In this document: in pieces, positions 23,570 through 34,173 of the stretch
How the letters are laid out: every line of letters begins with the position of its first letter
How positions within the stretch are numbered: position 1 is the stretch's first letter
From: Gnetum montanum
Taxonomy: Eukaryota; Streptophyta; Gnetopsida; Gnetales; Gnetaceae
DNA length: 64,000 bases
NCBI GenBank assembly: GCA_015680685.1
Contig: MNCI01005244.1
Span: forward strand, 266,714 to 330,713
Direction: 5' to 3'
The notes under the pieces: generated by a model
The model's input: only the letters and a program-made list of their open reading frames with translations
The model's database searches: none
What the model was told of the DNA's origin: nothing
Position numbers and translations under genes: made by a program

Positions 23570-25988
23570 GGGCCCAATCGCTTGTTGTTGTGAGAGTTTC
23601 TCTGGGCTTTTGATTTTGAAGAAAGGTCTTCTCTTTTTACAGTTGTCAGAACCAGCAGCAGGTTGGATATTTACATCTCTCGCAGCGTGACGTTACTGCG
23701 ATTGAGAAGAAAGTTCCCCTTACATTGTTTGAGTAGGAGGTGTTATGGAAACTACTTGTGGTGGAAGAGGTACGGATGGATTAGGAGGATGGTGTGGGTA
23801 TGGAGTGTCTCCTAGATGAGAAGGAGTCCTTATGAAGTACTCTCGGACTTGGTAGTGATAGTTAGGGGTTGTGTGACTCATACAGTTACTTGGAGTAATC
23901 AACTGCTGCACATAATATCCATAAGGATTAGGCTACCAATAAGGGTACTGACTGTGGGTATTGCCACTACTAATGTTGTCTGATGGGCTGTGGTGGAGTT
24001 CCACTTGGATAATACGTTAGTGGTTGGTGGAACTGCCTTGGGTTACCTTGTGGATAAGGTGACCTTTGGGGTGTTTGCTGTTGGTTGAGTCTTGGATTAA
24101 GTGCATACACCCCAGACTCCTGTAGATGTGAGATGATGGGGAAACATCCCTTAGGATGGTCATAGTGGCAGATCTCACATCCACCATCATCGTCTATGTC
24201 AGAGTCCACAACCACATCGGAGTTAGTGATTTTCCCCTTACCCTTGTTATGTGTAGGGCTTAAATCTCTCCACTTTTTCTTACCTTTGTTACTACTTTGT
24301 TCTAACTTAGACTCTTCTACAATTTTTAAGACAATTTCAATTTTAGAGTCTAAGGAACTCCATACGTCGTCTACCTTAGCTACTATTTCTATTGTGTGCT
24401 TTGCAAGTGGCAAGGTCTTTCTGTTCACCAACTCTTCGATTGGTGACTCATCCTCTTCATCGCAAAACTTCACTCCCTTCTTTCGAAGGGAGGGATCACG
24501 GTTCTACTCTTCCGCACTTTCACTTTTGTGTACCTCACATTCTTCTTTTACTACTTGTTCCAACAAATGATGAACTTCATGGGCTCTAAGTTGTGAGCAT
24601 CTCCCTTGGGCATAAGTTCCAAGGGTTCTTCTAGTTTCATGCCTTAGCCCATCCACGATGTGGTGAAGTTGATCCCTCTTAGCGTACCCATGGCCTGGGA
24701 AACAATGTAATAATGTGTAATAATGGGCCATGGCAGCATCCAAGGGTTCATGAGTACCTTGCTTCCAACCTTAGATCTGCTTATGCAAATTGGACACTCT
24801 GGAGTAGGTTTGATACTTCTCGTTGAACAGTTCTAGCATCGTACTCCACCTCTTGATGGTTTCCGGTTCTAAGGATCGGTACCAACTCTCTGCTTCTTTA
24901 GTGAGTGTCCTTGGGAATAACTTAAGTTTTTGCCACTCATTTTCTATATTCTGCAAGGCACAGGCATTTTGGAATGCCTATAAATGATTTTGCGGATCTG
25001 CATTGTATCCCCCTTCAAATCGTGGGATGTTGTTCATGTCTAATCATTTGATCTGACTATCTTTTAAATGCCTTGTGGGAATCCTAACTGCCTCCGTGAT
25101 GTCAAGCATACTTCAGGTTGCGAGTAGGGGCTTCTCATGATTTTCTCTTTCATGATGCCTGTGATGTCTGCGTTGTTCCCTACTCTCCCTATGTCCTTGC
25201 CCTTGTCCTCTCTCTCGACTTTCCCGTCGAGGTCTTTCATCCTTCTTACCTTTATCCTCTCCATTGTATTCATGATGGTTGCACCCAGATGTGGAAAGAG
25301 AGGGTGAGTGATGGGATGAAGGAGAAGAAGAATGGGAACCCTCACCATGATGATGTTTCTTGTCTTCTCTTCGGCTGCTACGGCCTCGATCATGGTGATG
25401 ATCTAAGTGCTCATCCTTAGCATGAGTGGTTGTTTCCTCTGTGAACAGTTGATGCTCACGGGCATCAGAACCATGGTTATGTATCGTTGATCATAGATTC
25501 TGATACCCAACCTCTTCATCATCATTAGGAGGAGGAACATCATTTGCTAAAGAACCCGTGATAAGGGGTTCCTCATCTCCTATTTTGCTAAGGACATGTG
25601 GGACCTTGCCCTTCAACAGTGCATGTTGACTCTCCTACCTTAAGTCCCTCATACGTTGGGCATCTGTGGGATAATAATCCCTCATGTGAAAATCTTCTGC
25701 AACATATTCAACATATAGTTCTTGCATTCTAATCTATGCCAAGGCACGTAAAAGCATGCGAGAGATTGATCGATCTGGGGGTAACACAATGTTACCTTGC
25801 AAATCTATCCATCGCAGCTGCTCGTCTTGATGGAGGATAAAAGTAAAGTCTAGAATATACTCATCAGGATGAGTATAAACTATCTTGTATTATTTAGGAC
25901 TTGGCTGATTTTGATTATGTTTTTTATGTTGCCGACTGTCTTGTGTATGGTCCTTAGGTGGTGAGTTGCTCTTATGAGAAGAAGGCAT
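23570..25988 (-). pseudogene. A gag, best-preserved gag of the window
   Basis: ATG at 25988: MPSSHKSNSPPKDH, then KIVYTHPDEYILDFTFILHQ. A His/Glu/Arg-rich hydrophilic zone follows (about 25420-25140). Core: NIENEWQKLKLFPRTLTKEA, TMLELFNEKYQTYSRVSNLH, and AAMAHYYTLLHCFPGHGYAK with LRHETRRTLGTYAQGR (24956-24600). Nucleocapsid motif CEICHYDHPKGCFP is at about 24185-24140, then a Pro/Gln-rich tail. The main frame stays the same from 25988 to about 23970 with few stops. A frameshift near 23970 leads to the protease frame. Confidence 0.92.
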
Positions 25989-26108
25989 TTTTATTGGTGT
26001 GCTAATTCACCATTATATAATTTCTATCTTGATTAACCCAAAGGTTTGGTAAGGCTCACAATGATGTGAATGATATCTTTATGTTCTATATGGCGCACAA
26101 AAACTTAA

Positions 26109-26126
26109 TCCCTGGCAACGGTGCCT
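26109..26126 (-). other. A primer-binding site (tRNA-Asp type)
   Basis: Minus strand AGGCACCGTTGCCAGGGA, one base from the 5' LTR. It differs from the Athila site TGGCGCCGTTGCCGGGGA at three positions. Confidence 0.88.
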
Positions 26127-26127
26127 A

Positions 26128-27112
26128 TGATGAGTGGCGAGGTACCCCTACACTCAACCATACGAAACGAGCATAGCACGCACGATCCGGTCGAACTCCG
26201 CAGACTAAATGCCTACACGCCCCATGAAACACTTGGGGTTAATCATTCGTTGTCTTCCCAGACTTACTTGTAGTTGTCACGGTGTATGGTTAAGTAAGTC
26301 CAAGGTATATGATTTTTATAGTTTTTAAATGTTTTTCTCCTATGCTATTGAGGTGAAGGGTTGAGAAAGCTAACTAACTCTAACTACGGACTAAGTCTAA
26401 ATTAACAAGAGTTAGCATCCATTCCCACTTACCGTACACACCTTGAACTATGCAATCGTGGCTACCAAATGCTAATCGTTACTGGGATCACCACGCGTAA
26501 CGCATGTGCTCAAAGTGGTTGTACTGAGGCACTTAACTAGCCTAAATGTAATGAGCAACTGATTCCTTAACTAGCCGTACACATCCTTAGATGCTGGTAA
26601 TCAAGTTGTACTCATTCCGCATTCTAGGAGTTGAGGGTGAGAGAATCTAATCGTGATGAGTAGCTGATTCCTTGATTAGCCATACACATTCGTCAATGCG
26701 GGTAATCAAGTCGTACTCATGCTGCGCTAATGTAGGTAATAAAATCCTATTCCATGCACTGCAAGGTTTATCCACAAAGCTTATCTTTATTGCCATAGAC
26801 AACTTGCGTTTAGGTACAAAGCTGCTCGAATAAAGATCCGTTCACTTGGGGACTCCTACTACGGGCACATGGAAAATATTATATCTTTGGAGTGATCAAT
26901 CTACTAGAGTTTCCCTACTTCTAGCCTAGGATGAGGAATGAGGGGAGTGCCGCCTCTTATTTATAGATTTGGCAGTAGACCGCGATATTGTGTACGTGAC
27001 ATCGCAGGGGAGGACATGATATCACGTACATGATATTGCATGGGATGTGATATCGCGGTGGTCACGATATTGCGTACCCGATATTCTGGCTTGTGCATAT
27101 CGTGTCTCATCA
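26128..27112 (-). repeat. 5' LTR of A
   Basis: 985 bp partner of 20985-21997. It has the same TGATGAG and CTCATCA termini and the same GATATC/GATATT palindromic array (about 26980-27095) next to CTATAAATAAGAGG. Most differences from the partner are C/T or G/A changes. Confidence 0.93.
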
Positions 27113-27521
27113 ACAAATACCTTTAAAAATTTAAGGAGATGCTTGGGCATAGAACATAATCTTAATACATCTTATCACCCTCAAGCCAATGGTCAAGTCG
27201 AAGTAACCATTAGCAAGATCACATGAATCCTCACTATGATAATTAGTAGATATAGGGAAGATTGAAGCATAAAACTCAATGATGCCTTATGGACCTATCA
27301 CTTCACTTAACAACTTTCTATAGGCTACTTCCATTATAAACTAGTGTATAGTAAACTACTAAAACTTATTATCAAATTAAGCTCCATATACTAAAAAAAA
27401 CTTATGAGCTTGACCTTAACATTAGTTTAGTATACAATGAATGACTTATGAATCTTATCATATTAGATGAAAACTAGAGGGTAGCACTCATGATGAATGA
27501 AGTACACAAGACTTACACCAA
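27113..27521 (+). pseudogene. C integrase, second part
   Basis: Resumes exactly in frame after A: NTFKNLRRCLGIEHNL, then SYHPQANGQVEVTISK (about 27165-27215), containing the catalytic Glu. Next: EDWSIKLNDALWTYHFT and a degraded stretch ending MMNEVHKTYT near 27518, where the LINE begins. In related Athila integrases this part leads to YENxxxYKEKT, found here after the LINE. Confidence 0.9.
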
Positions 27522-27799
27522 ATAATAACATCATCATCATTATCATCTAAGTCTTGATCCAATAAAATGGGGTTGGATACATAAGTTTTTTTTATCATTC
27601 ACCACAATGAGGAGCTAGATATTTTTTTTATATAGTTTCCTTGAATAATCTATGATTGTTTATTTTTCTTATCTTCTTTAGTCTCTCTTTTAGTGGTTTT
27701 TCTTGAGCATTAATGTAATAAAATTTTTTATAAGTTCATTGTTTGATTTTCTTTTAGTGTATTTGAAATAGAAGCTATTCCAAGTCTTCCTTCAATATC

Positions 27800-30066
27800 T
27801 ATATCATGAAGTTTATCTCTTCTAATAGCATTCAATATCCATTGAAGTAGTCACATTTGTGCCATACTAATTTGTTATTTGTGCCTCTTTTGTAATGTCC
27901 AACATTCAACACTATATAAGATAGTAGGCTTAATTACTATCTTATAAAATATTGCCTTTACTTTTATTGATATTATTTGATCATATAGAACACCACTATC
28001 CTATCTTAATTTTGACCACCTTGCCTCAATTCTATTTCTAATATCTTTATCAATTTCACCATATAATTGGAGGATTGATCCTAGGTAGTAAAATTGTTTA
28101 TAGTGATGGAATTTTTAGCCTCAAATTATTACTTCTATTTCACCATTATTTATGCTATTATTAAAATTACATTTCATATATTCTGTCTTACTTTTTTCAA
28201 TTTTTAAGTCTTGTGATTCTAGGGCATGTCTCCACTTCTTCATTTTAGAAGTAATATTTTCTCAAGTTGTATCTAGTAATAAATTATCATCTCCAAACAA
28301 CATAAACCAAGGGATTTCAACTTGTATTTCCTTTGCTAATTCATCTATAATAATTACAAATAAGTATGGGCTAAGCATAAATCCTTGATGTAGACCTATT
28401 TAAACTTGAAAATTAGATGTTATTCCATAAGCTATTCTAATTTTAATGGTATCTCCTTCATACATGTCTTGAATAACTTTAATATATTTAATAAGAATGT
28501 ATTTTCTTTGTAAGGTCCACCAAATAATATCTCTAGGTACTTTGTCATAAGTTTTTTCTAGGTCAATAAAGTTCATATGCAAATCTTTTCTATGCTTTAT
28601 AAATTTTTTCATCATTTATCATATTAAGAAAATAGCCTCTACAGTAGATCTCATTAGCATGAATCCAAATTGATTTTTTGATATTGTTAATTCAAGCCTA
28701 AGATGTTGCTCTATGACTCTCTTCTAAAGATTCATAGTATGGCTCATTAGCTTGATTTTGTATATTTTTTTAGTGTAAGAAGATTAAAAAATAATTTTTA
28801 TTTGTGTAGATTTTTGGCAGCCCAATATATTGGATGATATGGGTGGCCTAACTAAGAAAAACTAATTTTTTCTAAGATTTCAGTTGTGATATCTTTGTGA
28901 TTCAGATGCGTTTTGGACTAATCTTAAGCTTTTTGGAAAGCTCATTTTACATTCTATATGTTTGTAAAATTTTAGGTCAACTAGAATTTATTTATATTGA
29001 AATATAGCTTGAAAAATGAGTTTGGAATAAAATTGTTAAGTGTCCAAAACAAAAATTGCTAATTTTCAAATGAATATCTCTGCTATTCAAGAGAGTTATG
29101 GAGTGAGTTAATACTTGATACAAAAATCTTTCAAGGATCTATCCACTTGCAAAGTTTCAAACTAATTTAAGTTGTTTTGATTGTTAAAATCTATTACACA
29201 ACAATAGCCCAGAATGTAATTTTCAACTTCTTTGATTAATGAGAATTGGTGAAAATGAGGAATGGATGATGAATTAACTTGTAATAGGATAGATTTTTAA
29301 ATTGAGAATGGGATTTTAGATGATAAATATGATATGGGATAATTGGATAACTACGATATGAGATTATGGGATAAATTATGAAATTGCTTCAATGACATCA
29401 CTTGCTTCACTTACAAATATGATTTGCCCACATATTTATAGTCAAATGATAGGACCATAATAGAATATAATGGGAAAAGCCTATTTCATGAAAAATTGGG
29501 CTAAAAATTCAAGAGAAATGAGATATTGGGACCATTCTCTAATTACATCCACCCATGAAAATAAAAGTAATAGAATTTCCTATCTTTTCATATGTAGCAT
29601 AATAATTCAAATATAAATTACATGGCTTTAGTCCCTATTTTTCAAAAACATTATTTTGACTTCACTTGATCTTTGTTTTTATACTTTCACTTGTATTTTC
29701 TATATTTCCATATGTAAATATGGCCTTAAATCACATTGAATTTTGGCTCATTAAATTCATTTTTGTCTTACTTCTAAAGAGCAACATGGACATTTAAAAT
29801 GAGTGGTGTAAAACTTTCCAAAATGCATACTAGAACCAATATATTCCTCTATAGTTTACATAATTTTGTACATCTTCTTTATTTTTGTAAATTAGAATAA
29901 TAATTATTTTTCTCCAATTTTTGGACATTTCTCTATCTTTCAAAATTTTCTTAAATAATTGTGTCAGCCAAAAAACTCCTATATCTCTCAGTGCTTTCCA
30001 AGCTTTTATAGAAATGTTATCCAACCTATCTTTTTTATTTTTCATCTTTGATAATTCTATCTTCAC
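27800..30066 (-). pseudogene. LINE reverse transcriptase (interrupted)
   Basis: From 30066: SKMKNKKDRLDNISIKAW, LFKKILKDREMSKNWRKI, YKNKEDVQNYVNYRGI (to about 29845). After the insert: LMSHTMNL-KRVIEQHLRLEL (about 28745-28690), QFGFMLMRSTVEAIF, FIDLEKTYDKVPRDIIWWTL (about 28570-28510), GLHQGFMLSPYLF, and the catalytic loop WFMLFGDDNLLLD (about 28310-28275, FADD-type, both Asp kept). A few stops. The thumb and C-terminal region continues to about 27600 with low confidence. Confidence 0.88.
28766..29839. mobile_element. Insert of about 1.07 kb inside the LINE, unclassified
   Basis: Splits the LINE RT between NYRGI and KLMSH. TATAT occurs at both edges (28761-28765, 29840-29844) as a possible duplication. 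On the minus strand it ends in TTACACTAAAAAAA, a short A-tail next to the junction. No ORF, LTR termini or known motif recognised. Either a non-LTR fragment or a degraded solo LTR. Confidence 0.55.
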
Positions 30067-31412
30067 CTTAGATAATGAAAGTTCATTAGTGCTTCTTCTT
30101 AAATGTCTTCATTTGGTAATTCTTTATTTAATAGTTCTTGAAAACAAATTTTTCACTAATCCAAAATTTCATTGTTTTTTACCAAAATTCTTTCATTTTT
30201 TCCCTTGATGCATTTGACATGATCAATGTCTTTATATTTCTTGTTTTTTATTTTTTTCCCAATTTACAAATATATTTCTTCCTTTCTTCCTTTTGAATTT
30301 TACATAAAAGCTATTCAAGCTCTTATATTTGGCTTTGGCTACTACTACAGTTACTTCCTCCTTTGTATATAACTCTATTTTATTAGCCACTGATTTGCTA
30401 CAATTCCTTTAAAATTTTTTTTTCTTGCTTTTAATAGTATGTTGCACTTCATCACTCCACCACCATGTCTTATTTGGGATGTATTTTTTGCCTTTCATTT
30501 TATTCAAAAAATTATTTTTTTATCTTTTGAATGCAACTTTCCATTTGGCCACAAATTCAATTTTCAAAGATATTCCAATTCTAGTTGCCTTCACGAAGCA
30601 ATTGTTCTTTGAATAAGATTATGTTATCTCCTTTAAATTATATCATTTTATGCATTTACTGCATTTGGTCATGCTACCTTTGAAGCTCTGTATAGCTAAG
30701 TCTATGATCATTAGTCACATGCTGAGTTGCAAGACACTCTCTTAGTATGATATTATAGTCTTTGCACATGGCCCAATCTATTTTGCACAATAATAAATAA
30801 ATGATTTATGTTTTATCCACACCACTCTTATATGTAATTAAATATTCTTCCCTCTTCTTGAAATACGTATCTACAATTTCAAGATCACAGGTACTTGCAA
30901 ATCTCAGTAGTGAACCTTCCATATCATTGTACTATCCAAATGCATGTCCTTCATGAATCCTATCATATCCTATTTTCATAGATCCAACATGATCGTTAAA
31001 ACCCCCTCCAATGAATATGATTTTTTTTCTTGAAAATTTCTTAAAGTACTTGATCTATAGAATCCCAAAAATATTGCTTGATGAAAATTTCTGAGCTACT
31101 TTGTAAAGCATATAAATTGATGATATTGATGATTCATTCTCAAGCACAAGTTTGATGCCCATAATTCAATCATCATGAAAATATACTATTACTACTTTAT
31201 CTTTTATAGATTAATCAATGATCATTCCCACTCCATTTTATTGATTTTCATTTTTTAGAGTAGAAGAGTTTGTAACCATGATCTATATCTTTAACTTTCT
31301 CCCCTTTTCACCTTGTTTCTTGGAGGTAGGCAATGTTGATTCTTTATCTTTTCATGGAATCAGTAATTTTAGAGGCCTTTTTATTAAGAGTACCAAAGTT
31401 CCAAGTTGTCAT
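30067..31412 (-). pseudogene. LINE endonuclease domain
   Basis: From ATG at 31412: MTTWNFGTLNKKASKITDSM, RINIAYLQETR (catalytic Glu region), then GGFNDHVGSMKIGYDRIHEG (about 31010-30950; active copies have GDFN, so the Asp is lost), REEYLITYKSGVDKT, IDWAMCKDYNII, and LATQHVTNDHR (about 30715-30690) for the usual STQHRLL. This is the APE-type nuclease that nicks the target for LINE insertion. Several stops. Confidence 0.85.
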
Positions 31413-31725
31413 TTTAAATTTCTATCATTAGAATTGCTTCTTTACCAACACCCATCCCTAATGTGAGAACCCTTTATATACTTTTCATAACATATAGGCA
31501 ATGATATTGCTTGTTGTTTCTAGAGGACACCCTAGCAAGTCCTTGCCCATTTTCCATAGTAACCAAGCCCTATGAATATTATCCATCACATTTGGGGAAG
31601 GCTCTAAAAAATTTAAAATCTAAAAAATAATTTATTTATGAGATTTAGTAAGGTTTTATAGCCAAGTGCTAACTTGATGCTGACCCTCATCATTTCATAT
31701 TTGGACTTGGGACTAACATTGTTGG

Positions 31726-32100
31726 AGTTAAAAATGAGATAACCATCATGCCTATGATAAAAAAAAACACAAAAATATAATTAGATGAGTATAATTCTAA
31801 CAAGACGATAGGATCCTCTATTAAAATCCCATACATGTGCCTTATCATACCAAATTCCAAATGTTCTGGGAAGGACCTTATATCATATATTCTACTTTCA
31901 CATCTAGCATCATGCAAATATATCATTTCTGTTGCAAGCATAAGTTCATATTGTTTAACATGCAACAATTTAAATCGTTTAAGAACTCTTGGGTAGTCAT
32001 TCAGTTTGATAACATCTCTTCTACTTCCAAGGCTCATTCCATTCTTCATATCTTCACCATCCATATTAGTTGTGAGAGAGATATGTAATCTAATTAATAC
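31726..32100 (+). pseudogene. C integrase, C-terminal part
   Basis: After the LINE the + strand reads NHHAYDKK-like residues and then TKFQMFWEGPYIIYSTFTSS (31849-31908). This corresponds to the KFQxxWxGPYVV segment at the end of Ty3/gypsy integrases; B has FQTLWE-PYIID at the same place. It completes the gene begun at 20510. Confidence 0.82.
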
Positions 32101-34173
32101 CTTGTGAGGAACAAATTTTTACCTTTTTGTTTTATAATTTTCTTTTTCATTTATCATTTCTTATGAATTTTCATTTTCTTTAAATAATTTTGTAAATTTT
32201 GATAAATAAAAGTTACCATTTGTACGTAGAGGACAAATTTGTTGCTTGAACATTGTGCTATGCTATTAAAACGTTGGATACATAATTATATGAAAGTAGT
32301 GAAATTATGTTATCCTTCTCTCCATTTTCTATAAATAAGAGGTTCTTATCATGGAATTAATGTAGGTCTTATCACATAAAACTAAAATTAATTTGTGATC
32401 ATTATGTCTTAAAGAAAAGTAGAAGGATCAAGAGGGTTGGAAAAGGGTGTGACATCAAGGAGATTTTTTGATTCTTTGGAATTTCTCTATGGGTCCCACT
32501 AGTTCTTTTGACTATGTCATTAATTATTTTTTAATTGTGATTGAAGTATGTACTTATTAAAAATTATTACCTTACTAGGTTACTAAAAAAACATGTGATT
32601 CATACCTAAAAGTATTATTATAGTAAGAATAAGAAATGAATGAATTAATTAACATATATAAAAAAATTCTTAGGATACCACTTGAAGGATATGAAACCCA
32701 TGCTTAAAGGTAGGATACTTCTAAGAATCTCAAGATCTATTGAACTATCATATGTCTAGAAAGATATGTGACCCATTATTGAAGGTGCATCGTTGATGGG
32801 ATTAGCATTGTCAATGGGATAAGAAAAGCTCATGAGTCATGTGTGAAGGAATAGCTCTAACCAATGGTCAAGGTTCCTAAATTAAACATATATAATTAAT
32901 TAATTATCACATAGATCTAATGTATGCTTCCCCTAGTGTTTTCTTTAACTAGGATGATATTTTTATGTGGTTGTATTAGTCTCATAGTGGTGGGTTGAGA
33001 TGATATAATGATATATCACTGGGAAGGGTATGAACTTGGTTTGAAACCTGGGTGGATAGGTATGATGATCATTCTATCTATACTAAATATAAGAACCTAT
33101 TATGAAATTGGTAAGGTACCTCATGTTTCAATTTCTATAATCATTTTTCATCCCATTCCTCTTCATTAGCACATGAAATTATGGATCTAATTATTTTTTA
33201 GTATAATATGGGTCTTACCAATGATAGTTGTATATATTGATATAAGAAAATGGTTTACATTCAATTCTTTGAGTGCTCACATATACTTATAAGAATGGCT
33301 ATACAAGAGCATTAAATGTAAAAGCCTGAATTTGGTTGGATTCACTTATATAACTCTTGTGAATCATGACTATGGATCAATACAATACCCTCTATACCAT
33401 CATGAATGATTGGTTTGCACTCATGAATTATTCTCACATTCACTTCTTTTTATATCTTTATTTTATTTTATTACCATGTTCATTATTATTCCTAAACCAT
33501 CTAATTTTGGCTAATGTGACACTGATATAATGTTGATACAATAGGGTTTTCATCATTGCTAATCTTTTTCATCATAGGTAGGACTTATTCATTTATCTAA
33601 TAAGTCTTAGAAAGCTTTGAAACACTTAAAATGCAAACAAATAATAGAATTTCAAGGGAAGACTAAATAGAAACATGTTTTCCAGAACCCTTAATTTGCT
33701 AGGGCTTACAATGTCATAACTATGAATTTTCCCTTATAAAAATCATATATAAGCATACCTTCATTTGAATTTTTCATATTTCTCCAAATGAGAGAGGGGT
33801 TTTTGCTATTTCAAGAGTGTAAAGCCTTCCAAGCATGCTAATCTCCAAATAGTGAACCATATCAACACACTTTTGAAACCCTTGAGCTTCCAAAGTTGAG
33901 TTCTTTGTATTTGAGAACTCTAGGATGAATTTTAGAGTTTATTTCTAAGTCGTATTTTAGATCAAACTAAGGTAATTAATAATAAAATAGTAATATTAAT
34001 CAATAATTCAATGAATTATTTACCTTAAACCCTAGAAAATGACATTATGTAAGCACGCGTTACTAATAATATTACATTTTTTAATATTTCAAATCACCCA
34101 AAGGATTAAGAAGGGTTAAAATAATAACACAAATGATAAAACACTAATGATTAATCTTTGGTAATTATAAATA
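32101..34173 (+). other. C spacer between integrase and ORF3
   Basis: No gene recognised. AT-rich. It contains a promoter-like module at 33705-33760, and near the end a pyrimidine/TTGGTAATTATAAATA context before the ORF3 ATG, in which the AG of the acceptor seen in B and D is no longer clear. Confidence 0.65.
33705..33760 (+). promoter_or_regulatory. Internal promoter-like module upstream of C ORF3
   Basis: TATAAAAA at 33735-33742, 439 bp before the ORF3 ATG. Just upstream is AATGTCATA (33710-33718), the same nine bases found in the U3 of C's 3' LTR at 37166-37174, followed by ACTATGA, against CTATGATGTC in the LTR. The spacing equals that in B (436 bp). Activity is inferred. Confidence 0.45.

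Larger units (their letters stand above)
20985..27112 (-). mobile_element. Element A: Athila-like gag-protease element lacking RT and integrase
   Basis: 6,128 bp including a 135-base gap. LTRs are 20985-21997 (3') and 26128-27112 (5'). Flanks are ACAAC and ACAAA, a four-of-five duplication. Coding is on the minus strand: primer site 26126-26109, gag from 25988, protease to about 22868, then about 0.87 kb without genes. RT, RNase H and integrase are absent: the post-protease sequence meets post-integrase sequence (compare B near 10090) at about 22745-22800. The LTRs look more alike than those of B, so this is one of the younger insertions. Confidence 0.93.
27522..31725 (-). mobile_element. RTE-clade LINE with nested insert
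   Basis: About 3.1 kb without its insert. The minus strand encodes an apurinic-type endonuclease followed by reverse transcriptase, the RTE layout. The 3' end has the conserved plant RTE end TGGGGTTGGATACATAAG (in + orientation, about 27569-27586) and finishes in a GATGAT-type simple repeat (27529-27548) rather than poly(A), as expected for RTE. It interrupts the integrase of C. The 5' end is uncertain by tens of bases, and no clear target duplication was found. Confidence 0.85.

Noticed and set aside
24196-25420. + strand open frames of 65-124 codons
   Set aside because: Antisense shadows of the A gag on the minus strand.
28152-31466. + strand open frames in the LINE
   Set aside because: Antisense to endonuclease and RT motifs; hydrophobic composition comes from reversed AT-rich codons.
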